This document shows positions 57,039 through 64,000 of a DNA stretch of 64,000 nt, one piece after another. Made by a program: the position numbers and the translations under genes. Location of the stretch: assembly GCF_900696045.1 (NCBI RefSeq), contig NZ_LR216287.1:1779854-1843853 (forward strand), given 5' to 3'. The notes under the pieces were generated by a model that did not search any database, had not been told where the DNA came from, and was given only the letters and a program-made list of their open reading frames with translations. Each line of letters opens with the position of its first letter. The stretch's first letter is position 1. Source of the stretch: Candidatus Nitrosocosmicus franklandus (GTDB taxonomy: Archaea > Thermoproteota > Nitrososphaeria > Nitrososphaerales > Nitrososphaeraceae).

Positions 57039-57838
57039 TAATATTATATAACTAAACACCTAATTAATTCTAAGGTATCAATTGCAAACAAATGCAAACA
57101 TTTACCTTTATTTTTTACCATACTCATAGCAGTGAATCGATTCTAGAATTAAACAAAAGTAATTATTTAAACAAGATCCTCGGATGAGTGATTATATACT
57201 ATGATATACAAAAGATACTGTCTCATTTGGTTGCTGCGCTGATCAATGATCTGTTAAATCCAAATGAGGTGTAATAAGGCTGCTGCTATGGGGTCATATA
57301 TTGGTCACCCATGAGGAAAATAAAAAACATGTGGGATGTCTAGTATTCTGTACAATAGTATTGCCAACATACTTGTAGAGTAAGTAGCATGGCCTCAATA
57401 GTGACCTTATTGCTTTTATGCAGTATGTAGTTAAATGAAAACATGCCAAACTTCTTTATCTAAAAAAGATTGTATTATCTAGGTTTGTTTACTTGGATGT
57501 CTGTGCCTATTGGAACCGATTGATTTAGCACATTTTTGTAAGAGAGAAATCGAATTATATACTAAAATAAATTCAGATAATCAGCTGATATGGTTTACTG
57601 TAGACACGTAATAGGAATCCAATTTCGAAATAGCTTATTCTGATGTTGAAATGGTTATGGGCTATGATGCGACTTGATGTAAATTATTTGCTTTACAATT
57701 TTGGATTCGTTAAAATTTCATTTTACTAATATTATCTTTAAACTATTCTGACTCAACTAGATGTATTTTGGTCTGTATCCTCGCGGGATTTATTAATAAG
57801 TTTTTATTTCAAGGTCATAAATAATAATCTCATAAAAT
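57039..57838. other. Divergent intergenic region
   Basis: About 800 bp between the secreted protein and the ABM gene, both reading outward. No gene or RNA supported. AT-rich runs at both ends fit promoters. Confidence 0.4.
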
Positions 57839-58165
57839 ATGACTACGATTAAGGTAGACAAGGATGTCGTCACTCTGATTAATGTGTTCACGGTTGATCC
57901 ATCGAAACAACAAGAAGTAGTGGACGCTCTTGTCGAAACCACCAATAAAGTATGGCGTCTTCAAGATGGATACATTTCCGCAAGTATTCATAAAAGCCAG
58001 GATAAGAAGCGAGTAGTAAACTACGTTCAGTATAAAGGAAAAGAAACATTTGATAAAAGGCTTGATAATCCTGAGGCAATAATTCATATGAACAAAGTAT
58101 TGTCTATGGCCAAAGCAGATGGCCATTTGTATGATGTAGTTTTTACGGATAGCAAGGAAGAATAA
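57839..58165 (+). CDS. ABM-domain protein
   Basis: 108 aa. DVVTLINVFTVDPSKQQEVVDALVETTNKVWRLQDGYISASIHKSQDKKRVVNYVQYKGKETFDKRL is a complete ABM ferredoxin-like fold, followed by HMNKVLSMAKADGHLYDVVFTD. It is the intact counterpart of the broken ABM gene at 44725 and a more distant relative of 21517. Role unknown; many such proteins are dimeric oxygenases or cofactor-free quinol monooxygenases. Confidence 0.85.
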   Translation: MTTIKVDKDVVTLINVFTVDPSKQQEVVDALVETTNKVWRLQDGYISASIHKSQDKKRVVNYVQYKGKETFDKRLDNPEAIIHMNKVLSMAKADGHLYDVVFTDSKEE

Positions 58166-58875
58166 TCTGACTAATTCCCAATTGCATCGGAAATTATTTC
58201 GGTATTCTGCCAAAAAAATCTTTGTTATCTATGATTATCTTGTATTAATTTTGATTTATTAGAAAACCAATCTTGATAATAAATTGATTAATTTACTTGT
58301 ATTCAAGAATTTTTGTATTGTGGGTGGTGGGTCAATGATGTGAAAAAGTGTTATGATTGTTGTTGTTTCTGTTGCAAAGAATTAAAGATTCAGAGGTGCC
58401 TTTTATGGCATTTTGACATCAAATTGATAATTTAAAAAGCGTCATATTTTTAATCAATAATGATAATGGCAATGATAATAAAGGCTGCTTAGTTACTTAC
58501 TCGCTTGTGATCTTTCTGATCAAAACCTTGTTATCCTTGCAACTAACAGCAATGCTTTAAAGATAACAGTGATAGCATTCTGAGTAATGGTGTCAATCCA
58601 ATCAGTTTAAAACCACACTAATGGCACTTGCATAATGATATTCTAGTCGGTTATTCAGAACGGAGATCTATAATAAGCTATTGCAGGAAGTGAAAACTTT
58701 TTTTGAAAAGTACCTAGATTGAGAATGTTTCAATTATTTGCCATAGTCTAGATAGGTGATAATAAACAAGAATTGATTAGATCAAAATACGAGAGTTAAT
58801 AAAAAAGACAATCAATATTGTTAGGATTTTAAGATTTCCGGACTTTATTATCTTCTAACTAAAAAATGTAATTAT
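58166..58875. other. Intergenic stretch between convergent genes
   Basis: About 710 bp. No open frame, RNA or repeat supported. It contains a G-rich patch (GTGGGTGGTGGGTC) at about 58320-58334. Confidence 0.4.
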
Positions 58876-59355
58876 TTACTGCATTGACTTTCCAAAATCC
58901 CATGCGGAGAAAAACTTGGGTGTAATTTCGATTATGATCTGTATACCTTTTCTAGTATTTTCCATAATTGTTTGAGCCAGGGGGTTGTCCTTAGTGCCCA
59001 AGTATTTTAAGATTATTTTTTCTACTATAGGTATGTTCCAATCTGCGTTTTCAGAAATTCTGGCTATCCCTCTTCCCTTCGCTCCTTTATATGGAAAGTT
59101 TTCATCATCGATTGAGAAATAGACCTTGTCTGGATTCTTATATAGATTGAGAGCTTTTCGCGTCGTCTTAGGGGTTGCTACATAAATTTTGCCTGGTTCC
59201 TTAACATAAAGAAACCATAGTGGTTGAATACTGGGATATCCATCTTCGTCAACGGTAGCTAACTGTAGGTTGAGTTTACTTTGAAGAAGAAAGTCATTAA
59301 CTTCATCTTCTGTGACCTTGTTTGGCATGCCGGGAATAGATCGAATTACTTTCAA
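58876..59355 (-). CDS. PPOX-class (pyridoxamine 5'-phosphate oxidase-like) flavin/F420 protein
   Basis: 159 aa split-barrel. NLQLATVDEDGYPSIQPLWFLYV (about residues 31-53) and IYVATPKTTRKALNLYKNPDKVYFSIDDE (about 60-88), followed by GRGIARI, are the classic PPOX signature for binding FMN, F420 or heme. In this lineage F420-dependent reductases are common, so that cofactor is plausible, but specificity is not visible. Cytoplasmic dimer expected. Start ATG at 59355; ATG at residue 10 (MPNKVTEDE) also possible. Confidence 0.85.
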   Translation of the reverse strand: MKVIRSIPGMPNKVTEDEVNDFLLQSKLNLQLATVDEDGYPSIQPLWFLYVKEPGKIYVATPKTTRKALNLYKNPDKVYFSIDDENFPYKGAKGRGIARISENADWNIPIVEKIILKYLGTKDNPLAQTIMENTRKGIQIIIEITPKFFSAWDFGKSMQ

Positions 59356-59953
59356 TGTAGATACGAATTCTCTGTTCGTTATAAGTATTATTTAGCATTA
59401 TACTATGAGTGTTATTCAGGAGCAAAGTTGTTGTTACAAATTCACATTTTGTCACAAATAGTTTGACACACATGTATCTAGGTCTCTTATTATGTTCTGA
59501 TCGATATGATTAAAGAGGACCAATGTCCCGTCTGGGGTCCTTGGATTTCTGAAAATTAAATAACATATGCTATGATTTCAACTATGCTGTTTATTTCTGT
59601 AGTTATTTATTCACTGTTTCTACCGTAAGTTATTACATATATGCAATGGTGATTACCATATTATTCTCCCACTGATGTGTCTTGTTATTCTTGCATTGGT
59701 ATTTTTAATGACTACCTTCGCACTATCGATCATTTAGAAAACACATTTTGACTTGTGAATGCTACTCATATCCATCAGTAAGTAAGAATATTTTGGATTA
59801 CTCTGGGATTCTTTTGCTTGTTAAAATCAACTGACATATTATTAGACTACAAATGTTTTCTTATAAAAAAGACATGTTTTTATTTTCTATTAATTATGTT
59901 GATTCCATCACTAATTGCGTTAGGAATGGTTTGAGTTGAAAAAGACAATTAGT
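59356..59953. other. Intergenic stretch
   Basis: About 600 bp. A GGACC/GGTCC pair spans 59515-59541 (GAGGACCAATGTCCCGTCTGGGGTCCTTGG), a possible hairpin. Otherwise nothing supported. Confidence 0.35.
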
Positions 59954-60811
59954 CTAATGCATAGAATGGTTTAATGAATAAGGCTGGGAAGTGCTATTTG
60001 TATAAAGTGGCGTCTCATTATTTGTTAAATTGTTGCTGTTTGAGTCACCATCTGTATCACTGCCCTCTAGACCCATTCCGCTAATAAGAGTACCAAACAT
60101 TTCGTTTTCACCGGAAAAATGGCCGCCTGTTTTATTAACGTCTATCATTAGACCTAATACCTTTTTACCCATTAGATGAACAGTAATTGGAACCTGGTTA
60201 AATTCAATTGCGCTATCTGAATGAATGTCTGCAACTCCAGTAATTACAATATCATTACCTGCAAAAATAACATTCTCTGACTTGAAATTATTTATTATAT
60301 GATTGTGAGATAAACTTCCATCCGGCTTTATCATCGTAAAATTTGCATCAAAATATGCTGTCATATTTGACGAGTTATCGTTTTTGTTTTCACTGTCTTT
60401 GATGTCAAGACTCCACATACCTCCCTGAATCCAAGCTACTATGTTATCTTGAATTTGGTTATTTGCAAAATGGCCAGACGCTTTTACTATGCTTGTATTA
60501 TCTTGTTGGATTATCGTACTATTGTAGTTTAATACGTGATCCAAATTAGAAATATGCGAACTTACCTGTGCGTATACCGAATATTTCCATGCCGATGATA
60601 GTGATGATAGCGATGATGATGATGACGAAGGCAAAATCTGGACTTTATTATCCAGAATTGGTTCAAAATATAGTATACTACTATATATCGATAGTAAAAT
60701 GGATATTAATACAACTGAGTAATGTAACTGATAGTTATTATTATGCAAACTGTACTGTTCTATCCATTTTATGAATAAATCTATTTCGCATTGTTCATAC
60801 AATTTATTCAA
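59954..60811 (-). CDS. Exported protein, paralogue of the 56472 gene
   Basis: 285 aa from TTG 60811. A hydrophobic segment (about residues 32-53, VVLISILLSIYSSILYFEPI) is an uncleaved anchor or signal. A Ser run (from GAT/GATG repeats) follows, then the conserved domain: GGMWSLDI, FTMIKPDGSLSHNHIINNF, VADIHSDSAIEFNQVPITVHL, IDVNKTGGHFSG. These blocks line up with the protein at 56472. A disordered Asn/Ser/Gly tail ends NHSMH. The His of SHNH and HF could bind metal. The gene is divergent from the secreted protein at 60878, 66 bp apart. Confidence 0.68.
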   Translation of the reverse strand: MNKLYEQCEIDLFIKWIEQYSLHNNNYQLHYSVVLISILLSIYSSILYFEPILDNKVQILPSSSSSSLSSLSSAWKYSVYAQVSSHISNLDHVLNYNSTIIQQDNTSIVKASGHFANNQIQDNIVAWIQGGMWSLDIKDSENKNDNSSNMTAYFDANFTMIKPDGSLSHNHIINNFKSENVIFAGNDIVITGVADIHSDSAIEFNQVPITVHLMGKKVLGLMIDVNKTGGHFSGENEMFGTLISGMGLEGSDTDGDSNSNNLTNNETPLYTNSTSQPYSLNHSMH

Positions 60812-60877
60812 TAATAATTTTCAAACCCTATCTCGAAATGATTCGTGATAATATTCTTTTACGCTGTACTAATTTTA

Positions 60878-61105
60878 ATGGTTAAGCGCTTGACAACTCC
60901 TTTATTGTTCGTCATAATGTTGTTTGTATCCGGGGTACTCTCTGTGACTAACCCAATCGCCGTAGTCGGACAAATAAACATAACAGCAACTGATGATTCT
61001 GGTGGTTCTGCAGAAATGCGTATTGATGAAGCTTTAAAGGCCTTGCAATCCAATAACAACACTGGCGCAACTATGCATGCTCAAGAGGCTCAAAAAAGCC
61101 TATAG
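60878..61105 (+). CDS. Small secreted protein (75 aa)
   Basis: 75 aa from ATG 60878 (MVKRLTTPLLFVIMLFVSGV); a longer frame would start at GTG 60845, but the ATG gives a regular signal peptide ending AVVGQ. The mature part is 45 aa: TATDDSGGSAEMRIDEALKALQSNNNTGATMHAQEAQKSL, helical, with a His/Met segment (ATMHAQEA). Its gene lies back-to-back with the 59954 gene, so both may be controlled together. Function unknown. Confidence 0.6.
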   Translation: MVKRLTTPLLFVIMLFVSGVLSVTNPIAVVGQINITATDDSGGSAEMRIDEALKALQSNNNTGATMHAQEAQKSL

Positions 61106-61639
61106 GCTTGGATTATACTGACAATTCATCTTTTTTTATTGTTGAAATACTCAATTGAGATTTTTATGAAGAGAAGTCAATCATTGTCATAAGACAGTTA
61201 TAGTAATTAATTGTTAATTTGGTTGCTTGGTGCATTATCAATAACGTTATATTCGTTTTAGACCGTCTAGCTTTTCATTCAAGCAAAGTATTTTGAGGAT
61301 AATGCCAGTATATTTTCCTAGTCTGATTTATTAATTCGACTCATGTGTAGACAAATCCTATTCGGATCATCTGTGAAGCCTTCTTTTTGTCACTTTTGTT
61401 GATGTTGTATTATACTGATTTTCACTAACTAGATCCACTGATTAGTGTTTTAGTTTGATCATTGCTGAAGATGAACCATTCGATGAATAAATAATGAAAG
61501 CCGTTATATTTGCATATTAAACATTATTACTCAGTTAGTCTTGCAAACATTCGTTCATATCTGAAAGAGAATGTCACTTTAATTCTGACAACCAAATATT
61601 CTCAGCGATTTGCATCCAAAACACTCATCCTATTAAGTT
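61106..61639. other. Intergenic stretch
   Basis: About 530 bp, AT-rich. No gene, RNA or repeat supported. Confidence 0.4.
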
Positions 61640-62266
61640 TTGATTTACACAAATAGAGTAAAGGGATGTTTTATTATTAAACAACTTGCCAATAAAATTT
61701 ATGACTTTGTAGTTGATGATGCTGTAGAGGAAATAGGTAATTCAAAGCATGGATTACACTGTTTGATCGTTTATCCTAATCTTGAAACTTTCAGAGTATT
61801 CTATAGTAAGTATATAGAAAGACAAATCAATAAAGAAAATGAAATAATTCTATTCTGTCCTTTCTATGAAACGGTAGGTACAGCTAGACGAAATCTCTCA
61901 ATGAAACAAATACATACAGATGAACTTCAATACGAACGTGATGTTTCATTGATAATTTTTGATTCTTTAGATCAGTATTTTGGGAAGATGTCTGTAAGAG
62001 AGTTTATAGGCAGATTAGTCGAGTTCTCTGTTGAGGATAAGAAGAAGTACGGTGTTTCTATTCTGTCTGATATGGGCTGCTTCTTTTTCAAAATGCGTCA
62101 CAGACAGTTGATGGATTATGAATTTTCACTACCTGTACAATTTGACATGCCTCTGAAAGGACTTTGTGTATATAACGAGCTTGATTTCGATAATAGACTT
62201 TCTGATGAACAAAAACTAGATATGGTAAATCATCATGGATTATCAATAAGGCTTCAATCTGTCTAA
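61640..62266 (+). CDS. MEDS-domain sensory protein
   Basis: 208 aa from TTG 61640. HGLHCLIVYPNLETFRVFYSKYIERQI (about residues 37-63) and NENEIILFCPFYETVGTARRNLS (about 66-88) are the two signatures of the MEDS domain (methanogen/methylotroph DcmR sensory domain), a degenerate RecA/KaiC-like fold that senses an unknown ligand. The rest, SLIIFDSLDQYFGKMSVREFIGRLVEF and LPVQFDMPLKGLCVYNELDFD, completes the domain. No fused output domain is present. The gene is convergent with a receiver protein gene 47 bp away, which suggests a two-part signalling set. Confidence 0.82.
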   Translation: MIYTNRVKGCFIIKQLANKIYDFVVDDAVEEIGNSKHGLHCLIVYPNLETFRVFYSKYIERQINKENEIILFCPFYETVGTARRNLSMKQIHTDELQYERDVSLIIFDSLDQYFGKMSVREFIGRLVEFSVEDKKKYGVSILSDMGCFFFKMRHRQLMDYEFSLPVQFDMPLKGLCVYNELDFDNRLSDEQKLDMVNHHGLSIRLQSV

Positions 62267-62313
62267 GTGTGCCACAGCAGATATGATATATTCGATATAG
62301 ATTAAACAATTTA

Positions 62314-62694
62314 TCATTTGTCAAATGTCTCTTCAATCATCTTTTTAAATGTGGATAATTTTATCGGCTTTTGTATGACTCTATCTATTTTTACTGATTG
62401 ATATATATCATTACTTTCCAAGCCAATTGTATCAAATGCGGTCATTAAAAATATTTTTACTGAATTGTTCAATTCTCTTATTTTTCTAGCTAATTCCAAC
62501 CCGCACATCCCAGGCATTCTTAAATCTGTAATGATCAACGAAAATTTCTGCTCATTCTCTCTAAAATAATCAAATGCTAATAAGGGGTTAGTGAATGATA
62601 ATACATCCATCCCACTAGCTTGAAAATAATTCTTATAAAGAGTGGCTAGTTCAGGTTCATCATCTACAATAAGAATAGATAATGGATTTTGCAT
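62314..62694 (-). CDS. Single-domain response regulator (CheY-like receiver)
   Basis: 126 aa from ATG 62694 (MQNPLS). Acidic pair in ILIVDDEPEL (D11, D12), phospho-acceptor D57 in LIITDLRMPGMCG, Thr in IFLMTAF and Lys in VIQKPIKLS, so the active site is complete. No output domain. It faces the MEDS gene tail-to-tail. A kinase partner is not in the window. Confidence 0.9.
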   Translation of the reverse strand: MQNPLSILIVDDEPELATLYKNYFQASGMDVLSFTNPLLAFDYFRENEQKFSLIITDLRMPGMCGLELARKIRELNNSVKIFLMTAFDTIGLESNDIYQSVKIDRVIQKPIKLSTFKKMIEETFDK

Positions 62695-62700
62695 TATCAA

Positions 62701-63140
62701 CCACTCAATTGAGAAAATTGTTCAACTATTTATTAAACTTGTTTTTATGTTAATAGATAATTCAACTATAATAACAACATCATTGACGCTCCTAGCTAAT
62801 GCAGTATGAAACGGATATGTTTAATCTACAAATCGCTCATATTTGTCTATAACATCCAATAATTAACTACATTGAATTTATTAGTCGATTCTTATCTGAG
62901 GATTTTTATGCCATTTACTTGTAGTTTATTATAACAAAAAATATTTGATTTGCTTTTTAGATAGGTAATGAAAAGTGTAAGATAGATATCGACTCTGATC
63001 AAATCAGTACATTTTTGAAAACCACCATATGATTCTTGTATATCAATATAATACATTTTTCTAATATGGTGTTCTTATGATATTGGGCACTTTTATAGTG
63101 GTCATCAAATTTGGCTCAAATACCAAAGGCTAAAAAATCA
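62701..63140. other. Intergenic stretch
   Basis: About 440 bp between the receiver gene and the winged-helix remnant. AT-rich, nothing supported. Confidence 0.4.
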
Positions 63141-63396
63141 ATGGACAGAAACAAACAACCCAACATTAACTATGATTCAATATATGCCGCTTTAACTTAT
63201 TTAATATCCAGTCCCATTAACTAAACACCGCATATCACCTAACAAAAATGTATTATCATCTTTGATATCTTACCGACTTATTAGTCCAGTAAACGACAAG
63301 AGTTTGTTGATAAATAATAAATACGAAAAAATAACTCATTATACAATATCTCAAAAAGGGATAGAGTACATCAAAAGGTATGGATATCTCAGATAA
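63141..63396 (+). pseudogene. Remnant of a winged-helix (Sso10a-like) DNA-binding protein
   Basis: ATG 63141 starts MDRNKQPNINYDSIYAALTY and LISSPIN and then meets TAA near 63221. The next frame continues with VLSSLISYRLISPVNDKSLLIN and ends ITHYTISQKGIEYIKRYGYLR with TAA at 63394-63396. The start and end match archaeal winged-helix regulators (YDxIYAALxYL ... YxIxxKGIEYIxxY), about 85 aa long. At least one frameshift separates them, so the gene is probably dead. Confidence 0.5.
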
Positions 63397-63442
63397 CTGT
63401 TGTTTGATTAGATTATTTCTCTTTAGAACCTGATTTCAATAA

Positions 63443-63922
63443 TCATATTTGTTGTTTCACCATTTCCTTGATCAAATAACTATGACAACGATTTTCATCT
63501 TTGCAATGACAGAATAGAGTGACAGTACCATCTCTCGATAATGTTCCATATCTTTGATTCGAAAGTAGAAATTCATTTCGGGATTATTGGTTTTAGTCAG
63601 GATTATGGACTGCAAGCCTATCCTCAACAAGGGAGCCCAAGGCGTGTAGGGCTTTTAATACTAAAGGATTCTTCAATATTTTTGATCTATATCTACGAGA
63701 GTATTTTTCCCAATTTATTTTCTTGTCTTTTAAATACTATTTCCAAAGTGATCTACTTGGAGCCAATTCCTTCCGCCAGATATGCCAATTCCCACCTTCT
63801 TTACACAGATATCTTTGTCTGAATTTAGCAATTAGGATTATAAGACCATCTGATTTTTCTAAGGGTTCTTTGAGAGATTTAAGTTTTATGACATCATTGA
63901 CACTTGCCATATACTTGCACAT
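63443..63922 (-). pseudogene. DUF488-family gene with three in-frame stops
   Basis: One minus-strand frame of 160 codons reads like a DUF488 protein from end to end. It begins MASVNDVIKLKSLKEPLEKSDGLIILIAKF, continues WRKELAPSRSLWK, YLKDKKINWEKYSRRYRSKI and LKALHALGSLVEDRLAV, and ends DGTVTLFCHCKDENRCHSYLIKEM with the family CxxCKDxxxCH end motif. TAG interrupts after LWK (63737-63739, where Trp/Tyr is expected), and two TAA codons follow after VHNPD and NQ (about 63585-63596). The reading frame is otherwise unshifted. DUF488 proteins are small cytoplasmic proteins of unknown role. Confidence 0.75.
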
Positions 63923-64000
63923 TAGACATGAACCCTCTGTTTAAGATTATTTAAATAATAATAATAATATACATCTTTCCGACCCAATAACTTCTGTTGT

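Overview
The window is low-GC (about one third G+C by eye) and looks like a chromosomal segment of an ammonia-oxidising soil archaeon (Nitrososphaeria/Thaumarchaeota, most like the Nitrosocosmicus group). This rests on protein families typical of that lineage: a zinc-containing 7Fe ferredoxin, multicopper oxidases with cupredoxin domains, MEDS-domain sensors, short Cys-rich zinc-ribbon proteins, PRC-barrel-like proteins, orphan Cache sensors and small secreted proteins ending in AQ-type signal peptides, together with TATA-type AT-rich promoters and frequent TTG starts. No amo, rRNA or tRNA gene was seen, so the assignment is an inference.

Layout. 1-5.4 kb: a transposase remnant at the edge, a UDP-sugar dehydrogenase whose end was replaced by an IS6-type insertion, a GT4 glycosyltransferase and a small membrane/Cys-rich operon. 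5.4-9 kb: a TPR protein and an archaeal C2H2 zinc-finger protein, with long non-coding stretches. 9.2-15.8 kb: a decayed zone holding a two-frameshift HTH/coiled-coil gene, a heavily broken Cache-histidine kinase and a marC gene broken by a 5-bp duplication. 16.3-21.8 kb: a two-gene multicopper oxidase operon in which the copper motifs are divided between the two proteins, then a zinc ferredoxin and an ABM protein. 22-37.2 kb: the most conventional part, with hemerythrin, FMN reductase, lipase, CBS protein, ThDP enzyme, two UspA proteins around a BASS transporter, a Kef-type antiporter and glutamate dehydrogenase. 37.4-45 kb: secreted proteins, an RHH protein, an LLM oxidoreductase, an orphan Cache protein and a response regulator. 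45.05-49.7 kb: a four-gene block (UBP zinc finger, DUF5996, MhqD-like hydrolase, MhqO-like ring-cleaving dioxygenase) bounded by two IS6 copies in the same orientation. 49.8-55.4 kb: very gene-poor, with short Cys-rich proteins. 55.6-64 kb: membrane and secreted proteins (two are paralogues), ABM and PPOX proteins, a MEDS protein facing a response regulator, and two decayed genes at the right edge.

Themes. (1) Copper and redox chemistry at the cell surface (split multicopper oxidase, ferredoxin, FMN reductase, LLM and PPOX enzymes). (2) Stress and aromatic/quinone defence (MhqO/MhqD-like pair, UspA, hemerythrin, ABM proteins). (3) Sensing by detached modules (single-domain receivers, Cache-only, MEDS-only). 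(4) Active decay: at least six genes carry frameshifts or in-frame stops, and three 667-bp IS copies are present, two almost identical with intact 8-bp target duplications.
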